DNA of 64,000 nt from Oryzisolibacter sp. LB2S (GTDB lineage: Bacteria; Pseudomonadota; Gammaproteobacteria; Burkholderiales; Burkholderiaceae_C). The notes beneath the pieces were generated by a model, which was not told the origin of the DNA, did no database searches, and saw only the letters and a list, made by a program, of their open reading frames with translations. Positions 18,561 to 27,097 of the stretch are shown here, piece after piece. The position numbers were made by a program, and so were the translations under genes. Location: the NCBI RefSeq assembly GCF_040732315.1, contig NZ_CP160388.1, positions 2,260,494-2,324,493 on the forward strand, read 5' to 3'. Each line of letters starts with the position of its first letter. Position 1 is the first letter of the stretch.

Positions 18561-19364
18561 ATGCCCGCACACAACCCCTTCAAATCCGCCCTGGCCGCGC
18601 GCCAGCCCCAGATCGGCCTGTGGCTGTCCATGGCCGACCCCTACCTGGCCGAAGCCGCAGCCACCTGTGGCTATGACTGGCTGCTGATCGACGGCGAACA
18701 TGCGCCCAACGACCTGCGCAGCACGCTGGCCGCGCTGCAGGCCGTGGCCGCCCACCCGGGCCAGCCCGTGGTGCGCGTGGTGGAGGGCAGCACGGCCCTC
18801 ATCAAGCAGATGCTGGACATAGGCGCCAAGACCCTGCTCGTGCCCATGATCGACACGGCCGAGCAGGCCCGCGCCGTCGCTGCCGCCACACGCTACCCGC
18901 CCCTGGGCGTGCGCGGCGTGGGCAGCGCCACGGGGCGTGCCTCGCAGTGGAGCAGCCGCAGCGACTACCTGGACGTGGCCGACGACGACATCTGCCTGCT
19001 GGTCCAGGCGGAGACCACCACGGCGCTCGCCAACCTGGCGGACATCTGCGCCGTGGATGGCGTGCACGGCGTGTTCATCGGCCCGGCGGACCTGGCCGCA
19101 TCCATGGGCCACCGCGGCAACCCCGGCCACCCCGAGGTGCAGGCCGCGATCGAGGCCGCCATGAAGACCATCATCGCCAGCGGCAAGGCCGCGGGCACGC
19201 TGACCTCCGACCCGAAACTCGCGCGCCGCTACCTGGACCTGGGCTGCACCTTCGTCGCCGTGGGCGTGGACGTGCTGCTGTTCACCCAGGCGGCACGCAA
19301 GCGCCGCGCAGAGCTCGCCGGCCAACCCGCAGGCGCCGAGCCGCCGCCCAGCGCCGCGTACTGA
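18561..19364 (+). CDS. HpcH/HpaI family aldolase
   Basis: 267-residue class II (metal-dependent) pyruvate aldolase of the HpaI/GarL family. [13 protein letters not shown] carries the catalytic His and acidic residue, [11 protein letters not shown] and [13 protein letters not shown] form the phosphate and carboxylate site, VQAETTTAL has the metal Glu and [13 protein letters not shown] the metal Asp. It cleaves 2-keto-4-hydroxy acids to pyruvate plus an aldehyde. It sits 2 nt after the aldehyde dehydrogenase gene, suggesting tight co-expression. It is a candidate 5-keto-4-deoxy-glucarate aldolase given garD upstream. Confidence 0.88.
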   Translation: MPAHNPFKSALAARQPQIGLWLSMADPYLAEAAATCGYDWLLIDGEHAPNDLRSTLAALQAVAAHPGQPVVRVVEGSTALIKQMLDIGAKTLLVPMIDTAEQARAVAAATRYPPLGVRGVGSATGRASQWSSRSDYLDVADDDICLLVQAETTTALANLADICAVDGVHGVFIGPADLAASMGHRGNPGHPEVQAAIEAAMKTIIASGKAAGTLTSDPKLARRYLDLGCTFVAVGVDVLLFTQAARKRRAELAGQPAGAEPPPSAAY

Positions 19365-19401
19365 CAGGGGGAATAATCGGGCGGTGCATGCTCCAGCCAC
19401 C

Positions 19402-20046
19402 ATGACCGCCTCTCAATCCCCCCATCCTCCGCCCGATCTACCCTTCTCCCAGTCCTGCGAGAAAAACCAGGCCCCCATCCTCGCCGTGCTGCGGCAGGCC
19501 TTTGCCGACCGCCGCCGGGTGCTGGAGATAGGCTCGGGCACGGGCCAGCATGGCGTGTACTTCGCGCCGCGCCTGCCGCACCTCGTCTGGCAGACCAGCG
19601 ACCTGGCCGAGAACCACGCCGGCATACGCGCCTGGCAGGCCGCCCATCCCGCGCCCAATCTGCGCGCGCCGCTGCTGCTGGACCTGGCCCACGGCGACTG
19701 GCCCGATGGCGCATACGACGCCGTGTTCAGCGCCAATACCACGCACATCGTCGCCTGGCCGCTGGTACAGAACCTGTTTGCGCTCGCCGGCGGCCACCTG
19801 CCCGCGGGTGGCCTGCTGGCGCTCTACGGCCCGTTCAACTACGGCGGGACCTTCACCAGCGAGAGCAACCGCGCCTTCGACGCCTGGCTGCGCCAGCGCG
19901 ACCCGAAAAGCGGCATACGCCACTTCGAGGACATCGCAGCGCTGGCCGCGCAGCACGGCCTGACGCTGGCGCAGGACCACGCCATGCCGGCCAACAACCG
20001 CCTGCTGGTGTTTCGCCGCGGCGCCGGCGCCGCTGGCGTAGAGTGA
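19402..20046 (+). CDS. DUF938 family SAM-dependent methyltransferase-like protein
   Basis: 214-residue protein of the DUF938 family. It has a Rossmann-type SAM-binding motif RRVLEIGSGTGQHGVYFA and the conserved SANTTHIVAWP and LYGPFNYGGTFTSESNRAFD. The substrate is unknown. An ATG at 19402 is chosen; an in-frame GTG at 19384 is possible. An AATAAT -10-like element at 19372-19377 would place transcription start near 19384. Confidence 0.85.
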   Translation: MTASQSPHPPPDLPFSQSCEKNQAPILAVLRQAFADRRRVLEIGSGTGQHGVYFAPRLPHLVWQTSDLAENHAGIRAWQAAHPAPNLRAPLLLDLAHGDWPDGAYDAVFSANTTHIVAWPLVQNLFALAGGHLPAGGLLALYGPFNYGGTFTSESNRAFDAWLRQRDPKSGIRHFEDIAALAAQHGLTLAQDHAMPANNRLLVFRRGAGAAGVE

Positions 20047-20077
20047 CACCCTTCGCCCATCCATCGCCCCGCATTCC

Positions 20078-20956
20078 ATGACCGAACCCCCCGCCGCCCG
20101 GCCCATAGGCGTCTTCGACAGCGGCATAGGCGGCCTGAGCGTGCTCCAGGCCCTGCGCCACGAGCTGCCACACGAAGACTTCGTCTACCTGGCCGACAGC
20201 GGCAACGCCCCCTATGGCGACGCCAAGGGTGAGGCCTTTGTGCAGCAGCGCACGCTGGCGATTGCGCGCTGGCTGCGCGCGCAGCATGGCATCAAGGCCC
20301 TGGTGGTGGCCTGCAACACGGCCACGGCCGCGGCCGTGGAGCGGCTGCGCGCCACGCTGCCCGACCTGCCCGCCATCGGCGTGGAGCCCGCGCTCAAGCC
20401 CGCGGCCGCCTGCAGCCAGACCCACCATGTGGGCGTGCTGGCCACGCGCGGCACCGTGGGCAGCGCGCGCTTTCAACGGTTGCTGGCGGCCCATTCGGCG
20501 CACACGCGGTTTGCCGTGCAGCCCTGCGACGGCCTGGCCCGGGCCATAGAGCAGAGCACCGAGGAGCCCCTGCCGGCCACCGAGTCTGCAGCAAAAATAA
20601 GAGCGCTTTGCGCCCAGTACACGGGCGCTCTAGGCCTGTTTGGTCTGAAAACCGGCGAGATGGACACGCTGGTGCTGGGCTGCACCCACTATGTGTTCGC
20701 CAAGGACGCGCTGCGCGCCCTGGTCGGCCCCGACGTGCAGATTCTGGACACCGGCGCCGCCGTGGCGCGCCAGACGCGCCGCATCCTGACCCAGGCCGGC
20801 ACGCTGGCGGACGAGCAGGCCGACGCAGAGGGCAGCATCCGCCTCTACACCACGGGCCGGCTCGATGCGCTGCAGGCCGCGGCCGGGCGCTGGCTGGACC
20901 TGCCCGCCGCATGCTGCTCGGCGCTGCCGGCCGATGGTGGCAGGTCGGGGCCGTAG
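20078..20956 (+). CDS. murI: Glutamate racemase
   Basis: 292-residue MurI, which makes D-glutamate for peptidoglycan. The first catalytic cysteine is in VVACNTATAAAVERLR and the second in VLGCTHYVFAKDAL; the N-terminal PIGVFDSGIGGLSVLQALR with its catalytic Asp is intact. Bases 20591-20641 look like a copy of the dispersed palindromic repeat read in frame as AKIRALCAQYTGALGLF, in a region that is variable but not absent in relatives. The C-terminal tail of about 40 residues is somewhat long. It converges on the next gene. Confidence 0.94.
   Translation: MTEPPAARPIGVFDSGIGGLSVLQALRHELPHEDFVYLADSGNAPYGDAKGEAFVQQRTLAIARWLRAQHGIKALVVACNTATAAAVERLRATLPDLPAIGVEPALKPAAACSQTHHVGVLATRGTVGSARFQRLLAAHSAHTRFAVQPCDGLARAIEQSTEEPLPATESAAKIRALCAQYTGALGLFGLKTGEMDTLVLGCTHYVFAKDALRALVGPDVQILDTGAAVARQTRRILTQAGTLADEQADAEGSIRLYTTGRLDALQAAAGRWLDLPAACCSALPADGGRSGP
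20591..20641 (+). repeat. Probable dispersed repeat inside murI
   Basis: GCAAAAATAAGAGCGCTTTG then ACGGGCGCTCTAGGCCTGTT: same order of A-rich end, AGAGCGC arm, GCGCTCT arm, AGGCC and T-rich end as the miaA copy. Divergent, and the coded residues are alignable to MurI relatives, so identity as a repeat is less certain. Confidence 0.45.
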
Positions 20957-20995
20957 GCCGGGCAAGGTGGCGGCCGGCCCTCGGATGGCCAGGCC

Positions 20996-21967
20996 TTATT
21001 CGGCCTGGATCTTCGAGCTCTTGATCACGCCGGCCCAGTTGGAAAAGTCGGCCTTCACGCGCTCGCCGAGCTGCTGCGGACCCAGGTAGTCGGCGCTGGC
21101 GCCCTGCTCCTGCGCCTTCTTGCGGAAGGCCGGGTCTTCCACGACCTTCTTCATGTCGGCGGCCAGCCTGTCGATGACGGGCTTGGGCACGGCGGCCGGC
21201 GCGAACAGCGCAAACCACGAGGTGGCGTTCACGCCGGGGTACCCGGCCTCGGCCGTGGTGGGCACATCGGGCAGGCTGGCCAGGCGCTCCTTGCCCGTGA
21301 CGGCCAGCACGCGCAGCTTGCCCGCGGCGATGTGCGGCATGAACGGCGGCGCGGTGCCGAAGGTCAGGTCCACCTGGCCGCCGAGCAGGTCCTGCAGCGC
21401 CGGGCCCGTGCCCTTGTAGGGCACGTGGACCATCTTGATGCCACCCTGCTGCTCCAGCATGGCGCCGGTCACATGCTGCAGCGAGCCATTGCCCGACGAG
21501 GCGTAGTTGAGCCGCCCGGGGTTGGCCTTGGCATAGGCGATCAGCTCTTGCAATGTCTTCACCGGCAGGCCCTCGCGCACGACGATGATCTGCGGCGCCG
21601 AGAGCACGTTGGCGATCGGCTGGAAGTCCTTCTGCTCCCACTGCGGGGCCTTGGCCAGATGCGGCGAGATGACGTGAAAGCCCGAGTACTGCATGAGCAG
21701 CGTGTAGCCGTCGGGCTCGGCGCGCTTGACGATGCCCGCCGCGATGGCGCCGTTGCCGCCGCCCTTGTTGTCCACCACCACCGACTGGCCCAGCACGGGC
21801 GCGAGCGCCTGCGCCGCCATGCGCGCCGCAATGTCGGTGGTGCCGCCGGCTGCGGCCGGCACGACGAAGGCCACGGTCCTGGCGGGGTATGCGCCCTGGG
21901 CCCAGGCGCCGGAGAGCGCGGCCGCGGCCAGGGCGGCGATGGTGAATTGCTTGCGTGTAATGTGCAT
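20996..21967 (-). CDS. Tripartite tricarboxylate transporter (Bug) receptor
   Basis: 323-residue TctC/Bug periplasmic binding protein. A Sec signal peptide ends near SGAWAQGA. The domain start YPARTVAFVVPAAAGGTTDI and the ligand loop GGNGAIAAGIVKRAEPDGYT are canonical, as is the VPYKGTGPALQDLLGGQVDL segment. It is the last gene of a minus-strand unit with a CoA transferase and an HMG-CoA-lyase-like enzyme, so it may bind the dicarboxylate or hydroxy-acid that those enzymes degrade. AGGAGACA precedes the ATG. Confidence 0.9.
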   Translation of the reverse strand: MHITRKQFTIAALAAAALSGAWAQGAYPARTVAFVVPAAAGGTTDIAARMAAQALAPVLGQSVVVDNKGGGNGAIAAGIVKRAEPDGYTLLMQYSGFHVISPHLAKAPQWEQKDFQPIANVLSAPQIIVVREGLPVKTLQELIAYAKANPGRLNYASSGNGSLQHVTGAMLEQQGGIKMVHVPYKGTGPALQDLLGGQVDLTFGTAPPFMPHIAAGKLRVLAVTGKERLASLPDVPTTAEAGYPGVNATSWFALFAPAAVPKPVIDRLAADMKKVVEDPAFRKKAQEQGASADYLGPQQLGERVKADFSNWAGVIKSSKIQAE

Positions 21968-21993
21968 TCGCTTGTCTCCTCGGGTGGTGAAAA

Positions 21994-22986
21994 TCAGATG
22001 GCGGCGCGCGCCTGCGCACGCTCGCGGATGGCGGCAAAGTCCGCCGGCACCGGGTGCAGGTGCAGCCGCTGGCCGGCCTTGGCGATCTGGCTCGGCACCT
22101 CGTGGCCTATGAGCGCCGGCAAGCGCGCCACGGCGTCCAGCAGCGCGGCGAGATCGACGCCCGTGTCATAGCCCATGAGCGCGAGCGCATGCACGAGCTC
22201 CTCGGTGCACACATTGCCCGTGGCGCCCGGCGCGTAGGGGCAGCCGCCCAGCCCGCCGAGCGAGGCATCGAACCGGCTCGCCCCGGCATCGATGGCGGCC
22301 AGCACATTCGCCAGGCCCATGCCGCGCGTGTTGTGAAAGTGCAGCGTGAAGGCCAGCTGCTGCCAGCGCGCGAGCGCCTGCGCCGTGAGCCTTGCGACCT
22401 GCGTCGGGTAGGCCATGCCCGTGGTGTCGCACAGCGTGATGCCGGTCACGCCCAGGTCGGCAAAGCGCTGCACCCAGTCGCTCACCACCTCCTCGGCCAC
22501 ATCGCCCTCCATGGGGCAGCCGAAGCTGCAGGACAGCGATACGTTGACCGGCACCCGCGCGGCCTGGGCCATGGCCACGACCTGCGCGAGCGCCGCGAAC
22601 GACTGCGCGCGTGTCATGCGCAGGTTGGCCAGGTTGTGCGTCTCGCTCACCGACATGACGAGGTTGAGCGCGTCGGTGCGCGACTCGATGGCGCGCTCGG
22701 CGCCGCGCGCATTGGGCACGAGTGCGGTGTAGACGACGCCCGGCCGGCGCGCTATCTCGCGCATCACGATCTCCGCGTCGCGCAGCGCGGGGATGGCCGT
22801 GGGCGAGGTGAACGAGGTGACCTCTATCTTGGCCAGGCCCGCCGCCGAGAGCGCATTCACGAGCGCGATCTTGTCCTCGGTGGGCACGAACTGCGCCTCC
22901 ATCTGCAGGCCATCGCGCAGGCCCACGTCGCACAGTGCAATGCGCCGCCCGGCGCCCTGCCACACACCGCTGCACACGGCATTCAC
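21994..22986 (-). CDS. Hydroxymethylglutaryl-CoA lyase family protein
   Basis: 330-residue HMGL-like aldolase/lyase. Catalytic residues are visible: the Arg-Asp of ALCDVGLRDGLQ, the metal ligands in FTLHFHNTRGMGLAN and the glycine-rich cysteine loop GGLGGCPYAPGATGN. It would cleave a 3-hydroxyacyl-CoA to acetyl-CoA (or pyruvate) plus a keto acid. A GTG start at 22986 overlaps the stop of the CoA-transferase gene (GTGA), so the two are coupled. With the CoA transferase, likely substrates are 3-hydroxy-3-methylglutarate- or citramalate-type acids. Confidence 0.88.
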   Translation of the reverse strand: MNAVCSGVWQGAGRRIALCDVGLRDGLQMEAQFVPTEDKIALVNALSAAGLAKIEVTSFTSPTAIPALRDAEIVMREIARRPGVVYTALVPNARGAERAIESRTDALNLVMSVSETHNLANLRMTRAQSFAALAQVVAMAQAARVPVNVSLSCSFGCPMEGDVAEEVVSDWVQRFADLGVTGITLCDTTGMAYPTQVARLTAQALARWQQLAFTLHFHNTRGMGLANVLAAIDAGASRFDASLGGLGGCPYAPGATGNVCTEELVHALALMGYDTGVDLAALLDAVARLPALIGHEVPSQIAKAGQRLHLHPVPADFAAIRERAQARAAI

Positions 22987-24194
22987 TGGATCACCCCCTT
23001 GCTGCGCAGCAGCGCGATCTGCTCGGCCGTGATGCCTGCCTCGGCGAGCACCGCATCGGTGTCGTCGCCCAGGCGCGGAGCGCTCGTGCGAATGCTGCCC
23101 GGCGTGGCCGAGAGCTTGGGGACTATGCCCGGCACGGTGACCTCGTAACCGTCGCGCGTGCGCTGGGTCAGCAGCATGTCGCGCGCCCGGTAATGCGGGT
23201 CCTCGAAGATGTCCCTGGCCGTGTAGACCTTGCCCGCCGGCACGCGGGCCGCGGCGAGCAGCTCCATGACCTGGGCCACGGTGCGCTCGGCCGTCCAGGC
23301 GCCAATGGCGGCGTCGATCTCGGCCACGCGCGCCACGCGGCCGGCGTTGTCGGCCAGCTGCGGGTCGGCCTCCAGGTCCTGCCGGCCTATGGTGGCCATC
23401 AGGCGCTTGAAGATGCTGTCGCCATTGCCGGCCACCAGCACCCAGCCGTCCTGGCAGGCGTAGGCATTGCTGGGCGCAATGCCCGGCAGCGCGCTGCCCG
23501 CAGCCTCGCGCACGGCGCCAAAGGCGCTGTATTCGGGGATCAGGCTTTCCATGCAGTTGAACACGGCCTCGTGCAGCGCCACATCGATGACCTGGCCCGC
23601 GCCGCCATTGGCCTTGCGGTGGTAGAGGGCCATCATCACGCCGATGGCGCCATGCAGCGCGGCCAGCGTGTCGCCTATCGACACGCCCACGCGCACCGGC
23701 ACGCGGCCGGGCTCGGCCGTCAGATGCCGCAGGCCGCCCATGGCCTCGCCGATCACACCAAAGCCCGGCAGGTCGCGGTAGGGCCCGGTCTGGCCATAGC
23801 CCGAGATGCGCAGAATCACCAGCCCCGGGTTGAGCGCGTGGAGCTGCTCGGGCGACATGCCCCAGCCCTCGAGCGTGCCGGGGCGGAAGTTCTCGATGAG
23901 CACATCGGCCTCGGCGATCAGGCGGCGCGCAATCTCCTGGGCCTCGGCCTGACGCAGGTCCAGCGCCACCGAGCGCTTGTTGCGCGACTGCACCTGCCAC
24001 CAGACCGAGGTGCCCTCCTTGATGAGGCGCCAGTTGCGCAGCGGGTCGCCCGTGCCCGTGGCCTCTATCTTCACCACGTCGGCACCAAACTCGCCCAGTG
24101 TCTTGCCGCAGAACGGCCCGGCGATGAGCTGGCCCATCTCGATCACGCGCACGCCGGCAAGCGCGGCGGGCGTGAGGGTGGCTGTGTCTTGCAT
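22983..24194 (-). CDS. CaiB/BaiF (type III) CoA transferase
   Basis: 403-residue class III CoA transferase. It begins TLTPAALAGVRVIEMGQLIA, followed by GPFCGKTLGEFGADVVKIE and NKRSVALDLRQAEAQEIARR. The catalytic Asp region follows LRISGYGQTGPYRDLPGFGV. It moves CoA from a donor such as succinyl-CoA to an organic acid, activating it for the coupled lyase. The ATG at 24194 has a good AGGAGA. It is divergent from a LysR gene 126 nt away, the usual layout for a regulator of such a module. Confidence 0.9.
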   Translation of the reverse strand: MQDTATLTPAALAGVRVIEMGQLIAGPFCGKTLGEFGADVVKIEATGTGDPLRNWRLIKEGTSVWWQVQSRNKRSVALDLRQAEAQEIARRLIAEADVLIENFRPGTLEGWGMSPEQLHALNPGLVILRISGYGQTGPYRDLPGFGVIGEAMGGLRHLTAEPGRVPVRVGVSIGDTLAALHGAIGVMMALYHRKANGGAGQVIDVALHEAVFNCMESLIPEYSAFGAVREAAGSALPGIAPSNAYACQDGWVLVAGNGDSIFKRLMATIGRQDLEADPQLADNAGRVARVAEIDAAIGAWTAERTVAQVMELLAAARVPAGKVYTARDIFEDPHYRARDMLLTQRTRDGYEVTVPGIVPKLSATPGSIRTSAPRLGDDTDAVLAEAGITAEQIALLRSKGVIQ

Positions 24195-24319
24195 GCCATG
24201 TCTCCTGAAAATCAGGCGCGCATCATGCGCCGGCTCTGGTGGCCACTCAAAGCGCTTTGGCGCGACGCTGCCATCGCCATCCGGCATGGCAGTGCGCGCT
24301 CGCAGTACCATCGCCCGCC

Positions 24320-25222
24320 ATGAAGCTGGACCCGCTTTCCCTGCGCCTGTTCGTCGCCGTCATGGAGAACGGCGCCATCGCGCGCGCCGCCGCGCGCGAG
24401 CACATCGCCGCATCCGCCGCCAGCCGCCGCCTGGCCGAGCTGGAAGACCAGCTGCGCGTGGAGCTGTTTGCACGCAGCAACCGCGGCACCGAACCCACGG
24501 CCGCGGCCTATGCGCTGCTGCAGCTGGCGCGCGGCGTGCTCAACGACCTGGACGGCATTGCCACGCAGATGCGCGACTACCGCGCCGGCGTACGCGGCCA
24601 TGTGCGCGTGGTGGCCAACATCTCGGCCGTCACGCAGTTTCTGCCGCACGAGCTGCAGCGCTTCATGGCCGCGCACCCGCAGGTCGATGTGCGCCTGGTG
24701 GAGCAGATCAGCAGCGCCGTGGCGCAGTCGGTGGCCGAGAACGCGGCCGACCTGGGCATACTGAACCACGGCAGCTATGGCGAGCGCGTCACGCTGCTGC
24801 CCTACCGCGAGGACGAGCTCGTGCTCATCGTGCCCACGGGCCATGCGCTGGCGCGCCGCCCCAGCGCCCGCCTGGCCGACGCGCTGGACTGCGACTTCGT
24901 CGGCATGCACCCGGGCAGCGCCATCAACCACCTGCTTGCGCGCGCAGCGGCCGAGCTGGAGCGGCCCCTGCGGCTGCGCATGCAGGTCACGAGCTACGAC
25001 GCGCTGTGCCTGATGGTATCGGCCGGCCTGGGCGTGGCCGTGCTGCCGCGCGGCAGCGCGCAGAACCTGCGCGGCTCGCTGGCGATTCGCGCCGTCACTC
25101 TGGCCGAGCCCTGGGCGCGCCGACGCCTGTCGCTGTGCGTGCGCGCGCACGAGCCGCTGTCGGGCGCGGCCCGGCTGCTCGTCGAGCATCTGCGCGCGGC
25201 CCCCGAGGAGCAGGCCGCATGA
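24320..25222 (+). CDS. LysR-family regulator
   Basis: 300-residue LysR-type regulator. The helix-turn-helix is SLRLFVAVMENGAIARAAAR then IAASAASRRLAELEDQLRVE; the effector domain includes MVSAGLGVAVLPRGSAQN. The ATG at 24320 follows a TACCAT -10-like hexamer by only 8 nt, suggesting a leaderless or nearly leaderless mRNA. Its stop overlaps the earP ATG (ATGA), so earP is partly coupled to it. It probably regulates the divergent CoA-transferase/lyase/receptor genes. Confidence 0.88.
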   Translation: MKLDPLSLRLFVAVMENGAIARAAAREHIAASAASRRLAELEDQLRVELFARSNRGTEPTAAAYALLQLARGVLNDLDGIATQMRDYRAGVRGHVRVVANISAVTQFLPHELQRFMAAHPQVDVRLVEQISSAVAQSVAENAADLGILNHGSYGERVTLLPYREDELVLIVPTGHALARRPSARLADALDCDFVGMHPGSAINHLLARAAAELERPLRLRMQVTSYDALCLMVSAGLGVAVLPRGSAQNLRGSLAIRAVTLAEPWARRRLSLCVRAHEPLSGAARLLVEHLRAAPEEQAA

Positions 25223-26301
25223 ACCGCAGGCTGCGCTGCGACCTCTTCTGCCAGGTCATAGACAACTTTGGCGACATCGGCGTGTGCTGGCGCCTGGCGG
25301 CCGAGCTCGGCGCCCGCGGCCACGCCGTGCGCCTGTGGACGGACGACGCGAGCGCCCTGACCTGGATGGCGCCGCAGGGCGCCGCGGGCGTGCAGGTGCG
25401 GCCCTGGCCGACCGAGGCGCCGCCGGATGGGCCGGGCGACGTGGTGGTCGAGGCCTTCGGCTGCGAGATTCCTGCAAATTTCATAGCTGCCATCGCACGC
25501 CAGGCAAGCGCTGAAGGCCAAAAACCCTTGTGGATCAACCTCGAATACCTGTCGGCCGAGGGCTATGTGGAGCGCTGCCACGCCCTGCCCTCACCGATCA
25601 TGAGCGGGCCCGGCGCGGGCCTGACGCGCTGGTTCTTCTACCCGGGCTTCACGCCGCGCACCGGCGGCCTGCTGCGCGAGCGGGACCTGGCGGCGCGCCA
25701 GGCGGCCTTCGACCGCCCGGCCTGGCGCGCGCGCCACGGCTTGGCGGCGGACACGCTGGCCGTCTCGCTGTTCTGCTACGAGCCGCCGTCGCTCGCGCAG
25801 CTGCTCGCGCAGCTCGCGCCCCGCGGCGATGCGCGGCTCTTGGTCACGCCGGGGCGTGCCACGGCGGCGGTTTTGCATGAAATCGGCCTCAATCCCTTAT
25901 GGAACAAGCGCGAGCAGCTCTCAATTTCATATCTTGAACCCTGCGCCCAGCCCGCGTTCGACGAGATGCTCTGGGCCTCTGACCTGAACCTGGTGCGCGG
26001 CGAGGACTCGCTGGTGCGCGCGCTCTGGGCCGGCCAGCCCTTTGTCTGGCACATCTACCCTCAGCATGACGACGCGCACCACGCCAAGCTGCTCGCGTTT
26101 CTCGACTGGCTGCAGGCGCCCGCCTCGCTGCGACGTTTTCACCTGCTGTGGAACGGGATGGAAGCCGCGCCGACGCTGCCCCCGCTCGACGCCGACACGC
26201 TCGCCGAATGGCGTGACTGCGCCCTCGCTGCGCGCGCGCGGCTGCTGGAACAAGCCGATTTATTGACCTTACTGTTGGGGTTTGTGGCCGAGAAAAGCTA
26301 G
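25219..26301 (+). CDS. earP: EF-P arginine rhamnosyltransferase EarP
   Basis: 360-residue EarP, which transfers rhamnose from dTDP-rhamnose to Arg32 of elongation factor P. The N-terminal CDLFCQVIDNFGDIGVCWRL holds the catalytic Asp, and the C-terminal nucleotide-sugar site shows VRGEDSLVRALWAGQPFVWH and IYPQHDDAH. It lies directly upstream of efp, the usual linkage. Two stretches (25474-25526 and 25875-25932, opposite orientations) match the dispersed palindromic repeat and are read in frame as ANFIAAIARQASAEGQKP and LHEIGLNPLWNKREQLSISY. Both lie outside the motif-bearing segments. The efp promoter lies in the last codons. Confidence 0.95.
   Translation: MNRRLRCDLFCQVIDNFGDIGVCWRLAAELGARGHAVRLWTDDASALTWMAPQGAAGVQVRPWPTEAPPDGPGDVVVEAFGCEIPANFIAAIARQASAEGQKPLWINLEYLSAEGYVERCHALPSPIMSGPGAGLTRWFFYPGFTPRTGGLLRERDLAARQAAFDRPAWRARHGLAADTLAVSLFCYEPPSLAQLLAQLAPRGDARLLVTPGRATAAVLHEIGLNPLWNKREQLSISYLEPCAQPAFDEMLWASDLNLVRGEDSLVRALWAGQPFVWHIYPQHDDAHHAKLLAFLDWLQAPASLRRFHLLWNGMEAAPTLPPLDADTLAEWRDCALAARARLLEQADLLTLLLGFVAEKS
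25474..25526 (+). repeat. Dispersed repeat, in frame in earP (first copy)
   Basis: GCAAATTTCATAGCTGCCAT at the left and CAAGCGCTGAAGGCCAAAAA at the right; the central palindrome is partly decayed. Forward orientation. Confidence 0.65.
25875..25932 (-). repeat. Dispersed repeat, in frame in earP (second copy)
   Basis: Reverse orientation: AAATCGGCCTCAATCCCTTA then ACAAGCGCGAGCAGCTCTCA and ATTTCAT. The GGCCTC / CAAGCGC / CAGCT.TCAATTTCAT order matches the reverse complement of the consensus, with substitutions. Confidence 0.55.
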
Positions 26302-26304
26302 AAT
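26275..26304 (+). promoter_or_regulatory. efp promoter inside the 3' end of earP
   Basis: TTGGGG (26275-26280), an 18-nt spacer and TAGAAT (26299-26304). The sequence from the -10 onward, AATGCTTGGCTTTGC (26302-26316), is identical to that at the rpsU promoter. A leader of about 145 nt follows, containing GGCGC...GCGCC dyads and no strong ribosome-binding site. Confidence 0.55.
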
Positions 26305-26457
26305 GCTTGGCTTTGCGCCACCTCTAGGCTGCACGTTTGCGTGTCCAGCCGGCGCCCCCGCCGCGGAACATGCGCCGGGGTGGAAGGCGGGCCCCCGCGG
26401 TCACGCCCGCCCGCCCCGTCTTGTGGAGCGGCCCAACCTTACCTTCCCAAGCAAGCC

Positions 26458-27012
26458 ATGAAAATCGCTCAAGAAATCCGCGCCGGCAACGTGATCATGC
26501 AGGGCAAAGACCCGATGATCGTTCTCAAGACCGAATACGCCCGTGGCGGCCGCGGCGCCGCCACCGTGCGCATGAAGCTCAAGTCCCTGCTGGGCAACAT
26601 GGGCACGGAAGTCGTCTTCAAGGCCGACGACAAGATCGACAACGTGATCCTGGACAAGAAGGAGTGCACCTACTCCTACTTCGCCGACCCGATGTACGTT
26701 TGGATGGACGCCGAGTACAACCAGTACGAGGTCGAGGCCGGCAACATGGGCGACGCCATCAGCTACCTGGAAGACGGCATGTCCGCCGAAGTCGTGTTCT
26801 ATGACGGCAAGGCCATCTCGGTCGAGCTGCCCACCACCGTGGTGCGCGAAATCACCTGGACCGAACCCGCCGTCAAGGGCGATACCTCCGGCAAGGTCTT
26901 GAAGCCCGCCAAGATCGCCACCGGCTTCGAGGTCGCCGTGCCGCTGTTCGTGGACCAGGGTGACAAGATCGAGGTCGACACCCGCACCGGCGAATACCGC
27001 AAGCGCGTGTAA
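26458..27012 (+). CDS. efp: Elongation factor P
   Basis: 184-residue EF-P, which relieves ribosome stalling at polyproline. The loop carrying the modified residue reads [12 protein letters not shown], placing Arg at position 32. This is the EarP-dependent (rhamnosyl-arginine) type, not the lysine type, which agrees with the adjacent earP. The three beta-barrel domains are complete and end in [11 protein letters not shown]. The ATG at 26458 is the family start. A strong terminator follows. Confidence 0.97.
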   Translation: MKIAQEIRAGNVIMQGKDPMIVLKTEYARGGRGAATVRMKLKSLLGNMGTEVVFKADDKIDNVILDKKECTYSYFADPMYVWMDAEYNQYEVEAGNMGDAISYLEDGMSAEVVFYDGKAISVELPTTVVREITWTEPAVKGDTSGKVLKPAKIATGFEVAVPLFVDQGDKIEVDTRTGEYRKRV

Positions 27013-27034
27013 GCCGCGCCGGCCGCCACAAGAC

Positions 27035-27065
27035 AAAGGGAACGTCCAGTACGTTCCCTTTTTTG
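27035..27065 (+). terminator. Rho-independent terminator after efp
   Basis: 11-bp stem AAAGGGAACGT / ACGTTCCCTTT with loop CCAGT, running into TTTTTTG. Confidence 0.92.
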
Positions 27066-27097
27066 TTGCCCGGCCGCATGACAGCGGTGCGGCCCTG

